64,000 nucleotides of DNA from an uncultured Phycisphaeraceae bacterium (GCA_937899905.1 CALCCF010000056.1:36558-100557), one strand, 5' to 3'; numbered from the stretch's first letter, positions 18,466 to 27,790 are shown. The notes: generated from the sequence alone by a model not told the origin. Numbers and translations: made by a program.

Positions 18466-19913
18466 CGCCCGGGTCCCTTCACGATCGAGCAGATGGCCAG
18501 GCTAACCAGGAATCCGCCGAGCATGCGCCAGCCCAGTGAAGGGGCTGGATCGACCACGAACTGCAGCACCGCAACGGTACCCGCACCCAACACCAGCGCG
18601 CACAGGATCGTCAGGGCGCTCCCACGTCCCAACAGCAACGTCGATACGAAGACCCCCAGCAGCCCGGCGTAGGCGTAGATCATCACGCCCAACGCGAAGG
18701 GGATCAGCCCCTCGCTCTTTCCGCCCTCGGCGAGCACGAACACGCATGCCATCGTGATCAACGCGAAGCCACAGAGGGCGTTCACGATCCGGGCGGTGCG
18801 CGCGCCGGTGTCCTTCTTGCCCAATCCGAGGTCAATCACCACCGAGCTGGACATCGCGTTGAGCGCCGAATCCGTGCTACTCATCGCCGCCGCAAACAGG
18901 CCCGCGATCAAGAGGCCGCGTAGGCCCGTGGGCAGGTCGTCGAGAATAAACGCCAGGTACACACCGCGCGTGTCGCCCTCGACAACCCCGGCCCCCGAGG
19001 CATCGCGCACGAAGAGCAGCAGCCCCACGCACAGGAAGAGGCCGACGACGAGCGTTCCCAGCAGGCTCGCCCCAACCAAGGACCACGCCGCACGCGGCGC
19101 GCTCCGCGATGTCAGGAGCCGCTGTGCGATGTCCTGGTCGGTGCCAAACGCTGCGGCGTTGAACAGCGTCAGCCCGAGCAACACCGCCCACAGCGTGAAC
19201 GGCGAGCCAAGGTCCCAGGACAGGTCGATGAGCACGAGCTTCTCGCCCGTCGGATCGGCGTTGGCGATCGCGCTGGGCAGGTCGCTTGGTATGACGCCGA
19301 TCTGCCCCACCAGCACCCAGATGCTTGCGAACACGGCGACCACCATGACCAGAGCCTGCAGCGCGTCCGTCCAGATGACCGCCTTAATGCCGCCCCACGA
19401 TGTGTAGATCAGCGCCAGCGTCCCAAGTGCTGCGACACACAAGAGAAGATGGAGGATTTCGAGATCACCAAAAACGATTAGGCTGCACGGCACCGCCGCG
19501 ATATAGAGCCGTGAACCGCTCGCGAGCAGGCGTCCGAGCAAGAATGCCACAGCGCAGCACTTCTGTGCGAATGCGCCGTATCGCGCCCCGATGGGCTCAT
19601 ACACCGTCGTCGCGGCAGCCGCGTAAAACTTTGGCAGCAGTAGCCATGCGACCAGCACCGCGCCGAGTACCGACGCGATCGACGCCGAGAGGTATGTCAG
19701 GTCCGATGCGTACGACTGCTGCGGGCCACCGATGAACGTTGCGCCCGATACCGACGTCGCGACGACCGAGATCGCGATCGCCCAAGCCGGAACGCGCCGG
19801 TCGCCCGTGTACAACGCCTCGGCGCTGCGCACCCGCCGAGCCGCGAACCAGCCGATGGCCAGCACCGCAAGCGCGTACGTCGCGAACACGACTCCATCGA
19901 GCGGCGTCAGCAT
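18462..19913 (-). CDS. sodium:solute symporter (SSS family), likely amino-sugar importer
   Basis: A 483-residue polytopic inner-membrane transporter of the SSS fold with about 13 hydrophobic segments. Family landmarks are SVVATSVSGATFIGGPQQSY (residues about 49-68), YTSWGGIKAVIWTDALQ and GLFAAAMSSTDSALNAMSS. Its start overlaps the murQ stop by 7 bases and its stop overlaps the nagZ start by 4. Known SSS members carry MurNAc (MurT in Tannerella forsythia, encoded beside murQ), so uptake of MurNAc, anhydroMurNAc or GlcNAc is the natural inference. The actual substrate is not shown by the sequence. Confidence 0.88.
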   Translation of the reverse strand: MLTPLDGVVFATYALAVLAIGWFAARRVRSAEALYTGDRRVPAWAIAISVVATSVSGATFIGGPQQSYASDLTYLSASIASVLGAVLVAWLLLPKFYAAAATTVYEPIGARYGAFAQKCCAVAFLLGRLLASGSRLYIAAVPCSLIVFGDLEILHLLLCVAALGTLALIYTSWGGIKAVIWTDALQALVMVVAVFASIWVLVGQIGVIPSDLPSAIANADPTGEKLVLIDLSWDLGSPFTLWAVLLGLTLFNAAAFGTDQDIAQRLLTSRSAPRAAWSLVGASLLGTLVVGLFLCVGLLLFVRDASGAGVVEGDTRGVYLAFILDDLPTGLRGLLIAGLFAAAMSSTDSALNAMSSSVVIDLGLGKKDTGARTARIVNALCGFALITMACVFVLAEGGKSEGLIPFALGVMIYAYAGLLGVFVSTLLLGRGSALTILCALVLGAGTVAVLQFVVDPAPSLGWRMLGGFLVSLAICSIVKGPGR

Positions 19914-20821
19914 GACGCACCCCGCCCAAGCGCATCACGGAGTGATCCACCCAAGTCTTCGAGACGATCTTCCGCCTCGCCACGCGAAACACCCAGCGAT
20001 CGCATGACGACCGCGGTCTTGACCCGGCCACCCGCCTCACCAAGCAGTGTGAGGGCCTCCTCGCGGGTCCCTCCGACCAGACGCACCACAATCCGCGCGG
20101 CCCGATCGCGCAGCTTGTCGTTCGTAGCGCTCACATCGACCATCAGCCCATCGTGCACCTTGCCCATTCGCACCATGAGGGCGGTCGAGATCATGTTCAG
20201 TGCAAGCTTCGTTGCGGTGCCCGCCTTGAGGCGAGTCGAACCTGCCAGCACCTCGGGCCCGGTCTCGAGGCGGATAACGTGGTGCGGGGTGTGGCCGTCG
20301 GGTGATTCGCCGCACGTCACCAGGGCGGTGAGCGCTCCCCGGGAGCGCGCGATCCGCAGCGCTCCGAGCGGGTAGGGCGTTGTTCCGCCCGCGGTCAGCC
20401 CGATGACCGTGTCGAGATCGCCCACACCGATCCGTTCCAACTCCGGCAGCGCGCCCTCGGGGTCATCCTCGAGCGACTCGCTCGATCGACGCAACGCGGC
20501 ATCACCGCCCGCGATGATGCCGACGACGCGCGATGTATCTACGAGGAACGGGGGCGGACACTCCGACGCGGCGAGCACGCCCAGGCGCCCCGATGTTCCG
20601 GCCCCGACGTAAATCAGCCGACCGCCCGCACCAAACCTTGGGACGATGTCCTCGACCAGCGCCGCGATGCGCGACGTCTCGGCCCTGACCGCGCGCGCTG
20701 CACGCTCATCTTCTTCCGACATCAGCGCCAGCAGGTCCACGGTTGGCAGGGCGTCCAGGCCCGCGCTGCGCGGGTGCACCCCCTCGGTCGGCACGCCCGA
20801 ACGGTCCGGCGGGCTCTTCAC
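19907..20821 (-). CDS. murQ: N-acetylmuramic acid 6-phosphate etherase
   Basis: MurQ cleaves the lactyl ether of MurNAc-6-phosphate to give GlcNAc-6-phosphate and D-lactate. The 304-residue product has the SIS-domain core: GRLIYVGAGTSGRLGVLAASECPP (residues about 65-88), IAGGDAALRRSSESLEDD, and the GSTRLKAGTATKLALNMISTALMVRMGKV signature. The start is GTG 20821, whose TG is shared with the anmK stop (GTGA overlap); longer upstream frames lie inside anmK. The C-terminal UBA-like helical region (SRGEAEDRLEDLGGSLRDAL) is typical. Confidence 0.95.
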   Translation of the reverse strand: MKSPPDRSGVPTEGVHPRSAGLDALPTVDLLALMSEEDERAARAVRAETSRIAALVEDIVPRFGAGGRLIYVGAGTSGRLGVLAASECPPPFLVDTSRVVGIIAGGDAALRRSSESLEDDPEGALPELERIGVGDLDTVIGLTAGGTTPYPLGALRIARSRGALTALVTCGESPDGHTPHHVIRLETGPEVLAGSTRLKAGTATKLALNMISTALMVRMGKVHDGLMVDVSATNDKLRDRAARIVVRLVGGTREEALTLLGEAGGRVKTAVVMRSLGVSRGEAEDRLEDLGGSLRDALGRGASC

Positions 20822-21897
20822 GGGCGTCCCCCAATCCAAGACCCTTCCGCCATCAGCGGCCGCGTCCGCCCGGTGATGGATGCCTGTGTGTACACAACTC
20901 CGTCGAGCGCCAGCAGGCCGAGCACCGCGACGCATACGGCTTCGCGTTCCTGAACGCCGATGCCGAACGCTTCGGTTGTCTGGCAAGGCCCCACGACATC
21001 CTCGATCGCGCGCACGAGCGCGGCGTTGCGCACGCCGCCACCCGCGAGCACCGCGAATCCCGAGCCCGAGATTCGCTCGCCGATCTCGGTGCCCACGGCC
21101 CGGACGGCGCTGGCCATCAGATCCTTGCCATCCAGCGAGGCGTATCGGTTCACCCACGGCCCGCACTCATCACCCGTGCCAAGCGAGCGACCTGCCGTCG
21201 ACTGCCCGCGGAGGACGTCACGGAGCGCGTCCACCGCGTCACAATCGGGGGTTCCTGCCAGGGCCGCGCGCCCTTCGTGGTCATACGGCATACCGAGCGC
21301 AGCTCGGGCGCAGGAGTCGAGCACCTGGTTGCAGACGCAGACATCGAACCCCTGTACGCCCTGGGTATCCAAACCGGCGGGTAAGCTCGTGACGTTGCAG
21401 AAGCCGCCGAGGTTCACGATCGCGCGGTCCGCTTCCTCGGATCGGAACAACACCCAGTCCGCAAGCGGCGTGATCGGGGCACCCTGGCCGCCCGCCGCAA
21501 GGTCGGCTCCACGCAGATCGTGGATCACCGGGCAGCCGAGTCGTTGCGCGACTGGCCATGGATTGATGAGCTGCATGGAAATCGGTGGCGCATGGACGAC
21601 GGTCTGGCCCGGCAGCGCGCACACCGCGGGCTCCAAACCTGACCTGTCGACCAGTTCGCCAACAACCTGGGCGTGCAATTCCCCGAGTTCAAGCGCCAGC
21701 CGCGAGAAGTCTCCAGCGCTCATGGGCGTGCCACTCGTTGCGGCCCCCAGACCAAACGCAAGAGCACCGAGCTCCACTCCGGTGCGCGCGAGCGTGCGCA
21801 CGCGTAGATCCAACCCCACGCCCTCAGCTTCCACGAGGACGGCATCCAACCCATCGAGGCTGGTCCCGGTCATGCAACCCACGGCGTAACGCACCAT
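20818..21897 (-). CDS. anmK: anhydro-N-acetylmuramic acid kinase
   Basis: AnmK hydrolyses the 1,6-anhydro ring of anhydroMurNAc and phosphorylates it, giving MurNAc-6-phosphate for MurQ. The 359-residue protein starts at ATG 21897 (MVRYAVGCMTGTSLDGLDAV), matching the family N-terminus. It contains DLRGADLAAGGQGAPITPLADW, NLGGFCNVTSLP and the C-terminal LAGGGVRNAALVRAI motif. Upstream codons as far as 21966 do not look like family sequence. It is the first gene of the recycling operon. Confidence 0.94.
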   Translation of the reverse strand: MVRYAVGCMTGTSLDGLDAVLVEAEGVGLDLRVRTLARTGVELGALAFGLGAATSGTPMSAGDFSRLALELGELHAQVVGELVDRSGLEPAVCALPGQTVVHAPPISMQLINPWPVAQRLGCPVIHDLRGADLAAGGQGAPITPLADWVLFRSEEADRAIVNLGGFCNVTSLPAGLDTQGVQGFDVCVCNQVLDSCARAALGMPYDHEGRAALAGTPDCDAVDALRDVLRGQSTAGRSLGTGDECGPWVNRYASLDGKDLMASAVRAVGTEIGERISGSGFAVLAGGGVRNAALVRAIEDVVGPCQTTEAFGIGVQEREAVCVAVLGLLALDGVVYTQASITGRTRPLMAEGSWIGGRP

Positions 21898-22240
21898 CGA
21901 CACACTATCGGCGACGCACCCCTGTGCCCCACCAGTTCGGCATGGCCGCTCAGGAGTGAATCCCAACGCGTTGCTTCAGAGCGTATCAGGGCCGTCGGGC
22001 GGCGCCTGCCAATCGAAGACCACCTGGACCAAGACGAGCCCTTGGCCTCCGAAGGACATCACCGAGCGGGTGGCCAGCAGACTCTCGATCGTCATGGGAC
22101 TTCACGGTCGGGCCCAAAAAGACCGAAGTCCCCGGCGCGCCGGCTCGATGAAGGAGGGCGGCGATGCGCGGGCACGCCCGAGCCCCATTGACTGCGACCG
22201 ATAAGACCACGCCCTTCGCCCCGCCCTCGGTGCTTGCTGT
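21898..22240. other. divergent intergenic region with a strong inverted repeat
   Basis: This 343-base stretch separates anmK (minus) from the antiporter gene (plus). The main visible feature is an imperfect inverted repeat at 22096-22132: GGGACTTC-AC-GGTC, an 11-base loop, then GACC-GAAGTCCC. It could be an operator or a transcribed hairpin. A 39-codon minus-strand frame from an ATG at about 22095 follows it, but there is no independent support for translation. No convincing promoter pair was found. Confidence 0.5.
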
Positions 22241-23833
22241 ATGGAACCGATCTGGATTCTCATCGCGTTTCTCGTGGGGCTGGCGATCCGCCAAGTCGGC
22301 CTACCACCTCTGGTGGGGTTCCTGTGTGCTGGGTTCGTGCTTTCCGCGATGGGTGTGCAGCAGACGGAGATGCTCACGCGGCTTGCCGACCTTGGCATCT
22401 ACCTCCTGCTGTTCTCCATCGGGCTGAAGCTGGACCTGAAGGGGCTCGCCAAGCCGGCGGTCTGGGGTGTGGCCTCGATCCACATGCTGGTGTTCACGGT
22501 TGGCATCGGGCTAGCCGTATTCGCCCTCACGTTCACCGGGCTGGGGCTGTTTGCCGAGTTGGACTTCTGGACCTCGATGCTGGTGGCGTTCGCGCTGTCG
22601 TTCTCTAGCACCGTCTTTGCAGTGAAGGTCCTCGAAGACCGAACCGAGATGAATTCGCGGCACGGTCAAGAGGCGATCGGTGTGCTGATCACCCAGGACC
22701 TGTTCGCAATCCTGTTCCTCACCGCCTCGGTTGGGAAGCTGCCGTCGCCATGGGCATTGCTGCTGATCGCCGTACCGCTCTTGCGCACACCCCTGAAGAT
22801 GGTCTTCGATCGGGTTGGCCACGGCGAATTGCTCGTGCTGTACGGCCTGCTGCTTGTGCTCGGCTCGGTGTACCTGTTCGACCTCGTGCAGATGAAGCCG
22901 GACCTCGGCGCATTGGTCGCCGGACTCGTCCTGGGATCGCATCCAAAGTCGAGCGAGTTGTCCAAGGCCCTCTTGTCCTTGAAGGACTTGTTCCTGGTCG
23001 CGTTCTTCCTGTCCATCGGGCTGAACGGCGTGCCGACGCTGCAGCAACTTGGGATCGCCACCGCGCTCGTCTTGCTCTTACCTCTCAAGGCGGCGATGTT
23101 CTTCTGGCTCATGACCCGCTTCAAGCTGCGGGCACGAACGGCGACGCTCAGCACGCTTCCGCTGAGCAACTACTCGGAGTTCGGCCTGATCGTGGGCGCT
23201 GTCGGCGTCACGGCGGGATGGATCGACCCCGCGTGGCTGCTGGTCGCGGCGATCGCGATGTCGATCAGCTTCGTGTTCACGGCGCCTATCAACTCGGTCG
23301 CTCACGGTCTGTTCGCAAAGTACATGGATCCGCTGCAGAAGTTCGAGACCGACAAGCGGCTGCCCGACGATCGACACATCAAGATCAGCCAGCCGATCGA
23401 CGTCGTCGTCATCTCAATGGGTCGGATCGGCACCGCCGCGTACGACGTCGTGAGTGAACGATTCAACGGCCGGGTCATTGGTCTTGATCAAGATCCTGAG
23501 ACAGTCCGGCGACACATCGAGCAAGGCCGAAACACCGTGTGCGGTGACGCGACCGATCCGGACTTCTACGCCCGGCTCGGCCCGGCCTCCTCGTGCAAGC
23601 TGACAATCATCGCGCTCCAGAAGACCGCCGAAGCGATCACGATCGCCGAGCTCCTGCGATCAAGCGGTTTTAAGGGCCGAATCGTTGCTATGGCCGCGTT
23701 CGAGGATCAGGTCGAACAACTCCGAGCGGCCGGCGTCGACTCGGCTCACTACCTCCACGACGAGATCGGCATCGGCCTCGCTCGAACGGCCCTCGATGAG
23801 ATCGAGGCAGACCCACCACGCGCGGCGGCTTGA
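22241..23833 (+). CDS. Kef-type cation:proton antiporter (CPA2) with RCK domain
   Basis: A 530-residue inner-membrane protein. Residues about 1-365 form a CPA2 antiporter with some 12 hydrophobic segments, including LGIYLLLFSIGLKLDLKGL, FALSFSSTVFAVKVLED and TQDLFAILFL (an aspartate often used for ion coupling). After a linker (residues 366-385) comes a TrkA-N/RCK nucleotide-binding domain with VVISMGRIGTAAYD, GLDQDPETVRR and VCGDATDPDFY. Such proteins expel K+ or Na+ in exchange for H+. The operon partner is unknown; the next gene is 234 bases away. Confidence 0.88.
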   Translation: MEPIWILIAFLVGLAIRQVGLPPLVGFLCAGFVLSAMGVQQTEMLTRLADLGIYLLLFSIGLKLDLKGLAKPAVWGVASIHMLVFTVGIGLAVFALTFTGLGLFAELDFWTSMLVAFALSFSSTVFAVKVLEDRTEMNSRHGQEAIGVLITQDLFAILFLTASVGKLPSPWALLLIAVPLLRTPLKMVFDRVGHGELLVLYGLLLVLGSVYLFDLVQMKPDLGALVAGLVLGSHPKSSELSKALLSLKDLFLVAFFLSIGLNGVPTLQQLGIATALVLLLPLKAAMFFWLMTRFKLRARTATLSTLPLSNYSEFGLIVGAVGVTAGWIDPAWLLVAAIAMSISFVFTAPINSVAHGLFAKYMDPLQKFETDKRLPDDRHIKISQPIDVVVISMGRIGTAAYDVVSERFNGRVIGLDQDPETVRRHIEQGRNTVCGDATDPDFYARLGPASSCKLTIIALQKTAEAITIAELLRSSGFKGRIVAMAAFEDQVEQLRAAGVDSAHYLHDEIGIGLARTALDEIEADPPRAAA

Positions 23834-24067
23834 GATCGCCCTGCGCTCGCGAGGCCTTGCGTCCTACATCGCATCCGTGAGGAATCAGCCGCGATACGAC
23901 TCGGATCCGCGACCGCTGTATCCGGCAGCCCGTTGCGCCGCCGCCCAGCCCGGCCGGCGTGCGGCAGGGAAGACTCTTGAGCCCAGGCTCCAGATCTATC
24001 GGCATCGAGAGTGCGATCATCCGAGCCAAGCCCATACCCTGACGCGTCTGCATACGAGGACCATCCC

Positions 24068-24436
24068 ATGCCAACCACGACGCCCGAGCACGACGAACGC
24101 ATCGCGAAGATGACCATGGCATCCGTCTATCCGCACTACGTCACGAAGGTCGAGAAGAAGGGCCGGACTAAGGCAGAACTGCACCAGGTCATCGAATGGC
24201 TTACCGGCTTCGACCAGAAGGCGCTCCAGAAGCACATCGACGACCAGTCGACCTTCGAGGACTTCTTCCGGCAAGCGACGCTGCACCCCAACGCCCACCT
24301 CATCACCGGCGTCATCTGCGGCTATCGCATCGAGGACATCGAAACCTCGCTCACAAGACAGGCTCGATACCTCGACAAGCTGGTGGATGAGCTCGCCAAG
24401 GGCAAGAAGATGGAGAAGATCCTGCGCGGCGCGTGA
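24068..24436 (+). CDS. DUF2200 family protein
   Basis: A 122-residue soluble protein matching the conserved DUF2200 family: [21 protein letters not shown] near the start, EWLTGFD in the middle, then [16 protein letters not shown] and [19 protein letters not shown] at the end. The function of the family is not known. The start is ATG 24068 ([14 protein letters not shown]), because homology begins a few residues later. No tight operon neighbours are present. Confidence 0.9.
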   Translation: MPTTTPEHDERIAKMTMASVYPHYVTKVEKKGRTKAELHQVIEWLTGFDQKALQKHIDDQSTFEDFFRQATLHPNAHLITGVICGYRIEDIETSLTRQARYLDKLVDELAKGKKMEKILRGA

Positions 24437-24628
24437 CGGGTCGTAGCAGTCTCAAGGGCCGGCCTTGGTCTCAGATCGCCGATCGGAAGCATGAACGCAG
24501 CCCTCTCCAAGGGTCCGGTAGTCGTGCGGGACACAAAGTTTCGGCCGAGGTGAAACGGCCGCGGTTTGGCCCCCAACAATGAGACGGGCGGCGGAAGACT
24601 CGCGATGCTCGCCCGTGGAGGCGTCACC

Positions 24629-24853
24629 ATGGATGAACTCGTAAAGGCCATCTTCGATGAAGGCAACCTGTTCTGGATCATCGGCGGCACGATCGCCATC
24701 GTGGCCATCGTGTTCGGCACGATCGCCGGGGCGATCAAGCGGGTTGCCCGCGAGAAGACCCGTCGCGAGATCGCGGCCTATATCGCCGAGGGCTCGATGA
24801 CGCCCGAGCAGGGCGAGAAGCTCATGCGAGCCGTGCCCGACGACGACGACTAG
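24629..24853 (+). CDS. small single-span membrane protein, paralog A
   Basis: A 74-residue protein with one hydrophobic segment (about residues 11-31, FWIIGGTIAIVAIVFGTIAG). A basic stretch follows (KRVAREKTRREIAAYIAEGS), then an acidic C-terminus. The segment REIAAYIAEGSMTPEQGEKLM resembles short SHOCT-like C-terminal motifs. The start ATG 24629 has GGAGGC about 7 bases upstream. A related gene lies 44 bases downstream, so the two are probably co-transcribed. Function unknown. Confidence 0.75.
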   Translation: MDELVKAIFDEGNLFWIIGGTIAIVAIVFGTIAGAIKRVAREKTRREIAAYIAEGSMTPEQGEKLMRAVPDDDD

Positions 24854-24897
24854 GCACTGATCCAGCCCGGCCAACCCGCGGCGAACCGGAGTCCCCC

Positions 24898-25191
24898 ATG
24901 TATCCAGAAGACCCCATCACTGGTGGAGTCGCACCGACCTTCCTGGCCTTGATCGCCATCGGCGGCGGGGTCGTGGTCCTCACGGTCTTCTTCGTGATGC
25001 TCTTCTTAAGCATCATCTCTCGGAATCACCAACGGGAGCGGACCACGCGCGAACTCGCTGCCTACGTGGCCGAGGGATCCATCAGCGCAGAGGATGCCGA
25101 ACGGATCCAGCGCGGTTCGAGGCCTTGGCACGAGCTCCGCGAGATCGCCCGCATCTCGGCCGGGGCAGCGAGCTGCGGACGGAAGGCGTAG
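24898..25191 (+). CDS. small single-span membrane protein, paralog B
   Basis: A 97-residue protein with a hydrophobic segment at about residues 14-40, followed by RNHQRERTTRELAAYVAEGSISAEDAERIQRG, clearly parallel to the tail of the preceding gene (TRREIAAYIAEGSMTPEQGEKL). It has an additional C-terminal extension of about 25 residues. The pair looks like an old tandem duplication. A soluble helical tail at the membrane suggests a regulatory or partner-binding role, which is inference. Confidence 0.72.
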   Translation: MYPEDPITGGVAPTFLALIAIGGGVVVLTVFFVMLFLSIISRNHQRERTTRELAAYVAEGSISAEDAERIQRGSRPWHELREIARISAGAASCGRKA

Positions 25192-25296
25192 GGCCTCGGG
25201 CTCAACCCCCCAGCGTCGTTATCGACTCATTAGTGGTGCCCACCATCGCCTAGCCTCTCGGCCAAGCCAATCGCTTCCGAGAGGAGTGTCGCTCCG

Positions 25297-26112
25297 TTGT
25301 CTACGCACGAACACGCACCGCCCGCCGCCCTGTTGATTGTCGGCAACACCCGCGCACGAACCGCGCACTACGCGGACGGCAAGGTCCACCACTCCGCCAA
25401 CCACGATGCCGAAGACGGCGAAGCGATGATCGACGCGCTCGCATCATTCCTCGATGATCACCATGGCGCCCCGCTGCTCATCGGCAGCGTGAATCCTCCA
25501 GCGGCCCGCGCCGCGGCCAGCGCGTTCGCGTCACGCGTCGCCCAGGTGGCGTATGCCGGCATCGACTTCGCGATCCCGCTCCAGACCACGGTCGCCCAGC
25601 CGCAACGGGTAGGAATCGACCGCCTGCTGTGCTGCCTGGCCGCGTTCAAGATGGCCGAGCAGGCATGCATCGTGATCGACGCCGGGACGGCAATTACCGT
25701 GGACTTCGTCGACGGCCAGGGCGTGCACCACGGCGGGGCAATCGCACCCGGGCTCGGCGCCATGCTCGATGGCCTGCACCGGGCAGCCCCGGCCTTGCCC
25801 GAGCTCGCACCCGCGGACGCGCTGGCGATGAACCTGCCCGAAGCGCAGCCCTGGGGGCCTGATACCGAGCCGGCAATAGCGCTCGGCGCCCGAGCCGCCG
25901 CCGTTGGCCTCGTCCACAACCTGGTTGATCGCTTCGCGCTCGCGTACGGCGGCTACCCGCGGGTCATCGCCACCGGTGGCGACGCGTTGGGCCTTTTCGA
26001 GAACGACGAGATCGTCGAGCACGTCGTGCCCGACCTGCAACTCGTCGGGCTGGGACACGCCTACGAGGCCATGCTGGACGAGGACAACGAGCCGGACTCG
26101 GACGACCTGTAG
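25297..26112 (+). CDS. coaX: type III pantothenate kinase (CoaX)-like
   Basis: CoaX phosphorylates pantothenate in the first step of coenzyme A synthesis. The 271-residue protein has the family motifs VGIDRLL (with the catalytic Asp), VIDAGTAITVDFVD, GGAIAPGLGAMLDGL and ATGGDA. The first motif, normally DxGNT, reads LLIVGNT: Ile14 stands where the phosphate/metal-contacting Asp is expected. The start is TTG 25297, preceded by GAGGAG about 11 bases upstream. An enzyme of altered activity is possible, but the rest of the site is intact. Confidence 0.85.
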   Translation: MSTHEHAPPAALLIVGNTRARTAHYADGKVHHSANHDAEDGEAMIDALASFLDDHHGAPLLIGSVNPPAARAAASAFASRVAQVAYAGIDFAIPLQTTVAQPQRVGIDRLLCCLAAFKMAEQACIVIDAGTAITVDFVDGQGVHHGGAIAPGLGAMLDGLHRAAPALPELAPADALAMNLPEAQPWGPDTEPAIALGARAAAVGLVHNLVDRFALAYGGYPRVIATGGDALGLFENDEIVEHVVPDLQLVGLGHAYEAMLDEDNEPDSDDL

Positions 26113-26128
26113 CGGTAGCCCAACACGG

Positions 26129-27190
26129 CTACCGCCGTACGGCGCTCCAACTCCAACCCAGCGAATCGTCCATTGGCTCAACCCGCAACCTCGCGCGCAA
26201 TCGCTCGTACAACGCGGCCATGGCCTGTTGCTGCGCATCGAGTTCGAGCCGCTCGAGCAAGTCCGGCCTCGCAGCCTCGAGCGTGATGCCATCGGACGGC
26301 CGCTCGTCGATCACGAGCGCAAATGCGAATCCCTCGTCCAGCGCGATCACGGGCGTGAGCTGGCCAGGCTCGGTCTCGAATACCGCGGCGCGAAAAGCGT
26401 CGGGATACGTCGCGTCGACGCGTCCGACCGGATCGAGCAGGCCGCCGCGACCGGAGGACACATCGCTGCTGTGGTCGATGGCCAGCTGGATGAACCGAGC
26501 AACGCCGAGCTCTAGCGACCGATCCAGTTGGCTTTGTACGTCCGCGCGATGTCGACCCACCGCCCTCTCGCTGGCCATGACGATCACGCGGACCTCGCGC
26601 CTCGGGCCATGCAGGGACTCGTGCAATCGACGCAGTTGGGCATCGGTGGGCTGGAGCACCTGATCCGCGGTGATCTTCCGGGCGAGGGCGTTCCGACGCA
26701 GCAGCGACTCGAACCACTGCGGTCCCCAGCCGCGGCGGGCCCTGGCCCCCTCGACCGCGAGGCCGCGCGATCGCCGGTCGCGAAGGCCGACATCAACAAG
26801 GGCGCGCTCCACGATGGCCCGCTCTGCCCGGATGTCCTCGTCACCAACCTCGACGCCGAGCCGCCGGGCCTCTCGTGCGACGGCCCTATCCAGCGCGAGC
26901 GCCTCTAAACCTGCCGCCCCACCACGCTCGGCCAGCAGTGGCCACAGGTCCTCGCGCGTGACAAGAGTGCCATCGATGAGTGCGGCCCGATCCGGCGACG
27001 CCGCTAGCCTGCGATCTCCGACGGCACCTGTCGATCCGGCTGACGCCGCACAGCCCACCAAAACGCTCACGATCGCCATGCAACACATGGCCATGAGCGG
27101 TCTTGAACTCCCGGGCAAGGACGCGCGCGCAAGGCGGCGGGCGCCCAATCGTGAACCCCGTTCTCTCGTGCTGTCTACGCAATCGTACAT
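26129..27190 (-). CDS. PpiC/parvulin-type peptidyl-prolyl isomerase lipoprotein
   Basis: A 353-residue exported protein with a lipobox (SVLVGC, Cys about residue 47), so probably anchored to a membrane facing the periplasm. An N-terminal SurA-like helical region spans about residues 70-200. A parvulin domain follows from EVRVIVMASE to ALVIDERPSDGI, including DHSSDVSSGRGGLLDPVG and FRAAVFETEPGQLTPVI. It likely helps fold exported proteins. The start is uncertain: 27190 gives a long Arg-rich N-region, and Met33 (27094) gives a conventional lipoprotein signal. Confidence 0.8.
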   Translation of the reverse strand: MYDCVDSTRERGSRLGARRLARASLPGSSRPLMAMCCMAIVSVLVGCAASAGSTGAVGDRRLAASPDRAALIDGTLVTREDLWPLLAERGGAAGLEALALDRAVAREARRLGVEVGDEDIRAERAIVERALVDVGLRDRRSRGLAVEGARARRGWGPQWFESLLRRNALARKITADQVLQPTDAQLRRLHESLHGPRREVRVIVMASERAVGRHRADVQSQLDRSLELGVARFIQLAIDHSSDVSSGRGGLLDPVGRVDATYPDAFRAAVFETEPGQLTPVIALDEGFAFALVIDERPSDGITLEAARPDLLERLELDAQQQAMAALYERLRARLRVEPMDDSLGWSWSAVRR

Positions 27191-27790
27191 GGCTGGGACT
27201 GCCCCTCTCGCGCCCAGACCCGCGGAAGTGGTCTCGGCGTCGCGTCGATCTCTGGGTGTGCGCTCGGGGGTTCGCGACTCAGCGATTCCGCGGAGCGTCG
27301 AGAGGCGCGAACATGCCGCTGCGGGCGTTTTGGAACCCTAGCTCGTTCTGATCCCCAGCGTGCGCTCGCGAGTCTCAGCCAACGCCGCAAGCCCGCACCA
27401 AACCCCGCGCACCCGCGGGCGGTCCCCGCTGCCGCCGCGATTCAAAGCAGGCTCTCGACACCGACGGCTGTGGGGCAGCGAATATATTAACAAAATGCAA
27501 ACAAATGACAATCAAGCCATCAGGAGACTCTGCGGGACGTGGGGCTCAGCCATCGCCGCCGAGCGGAGGGGCCTCTAACTCGGCCGCGGTTGGGAAATCA
27601 CGCGCGAAAATAGCAGACCAGAATTCCAACAAGATCGGGTATACTGCCGATTCGTCAAGGGCCATCCCGTATCACGTGGCGTTTTCGATCATTCGCCCGG
27701 CGGGACGTAGGGGGTTCTTTGGTCGAATGGGTCGCACCGGCCCGTTTCTGGTCCAGAGATCGATGGACCAGCTTGGAATGATGGTCAGAT
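27191..27790. other. 600-base noncoding stretch upstream of the pseudopilins
   Basis: No coding frame with family resemblance was seen on either strand. An AT-rich patch (27481-27510) and a TATACT box at 27640-27645 without a good -35 are the only promoter-like features. The long open frames here are in the wrong phase and have the composition of GC-rich shadows. Confidence 0.5.

Noticed and set aside
21986..22095. Minus-strand 39-codon frame beginning MTIESLLATRSV near 22095, and a 102-codon frame over the same stretch
   Set aside because: Neither has a ribosome-binding site, homology or neighbour support; treated as chance.
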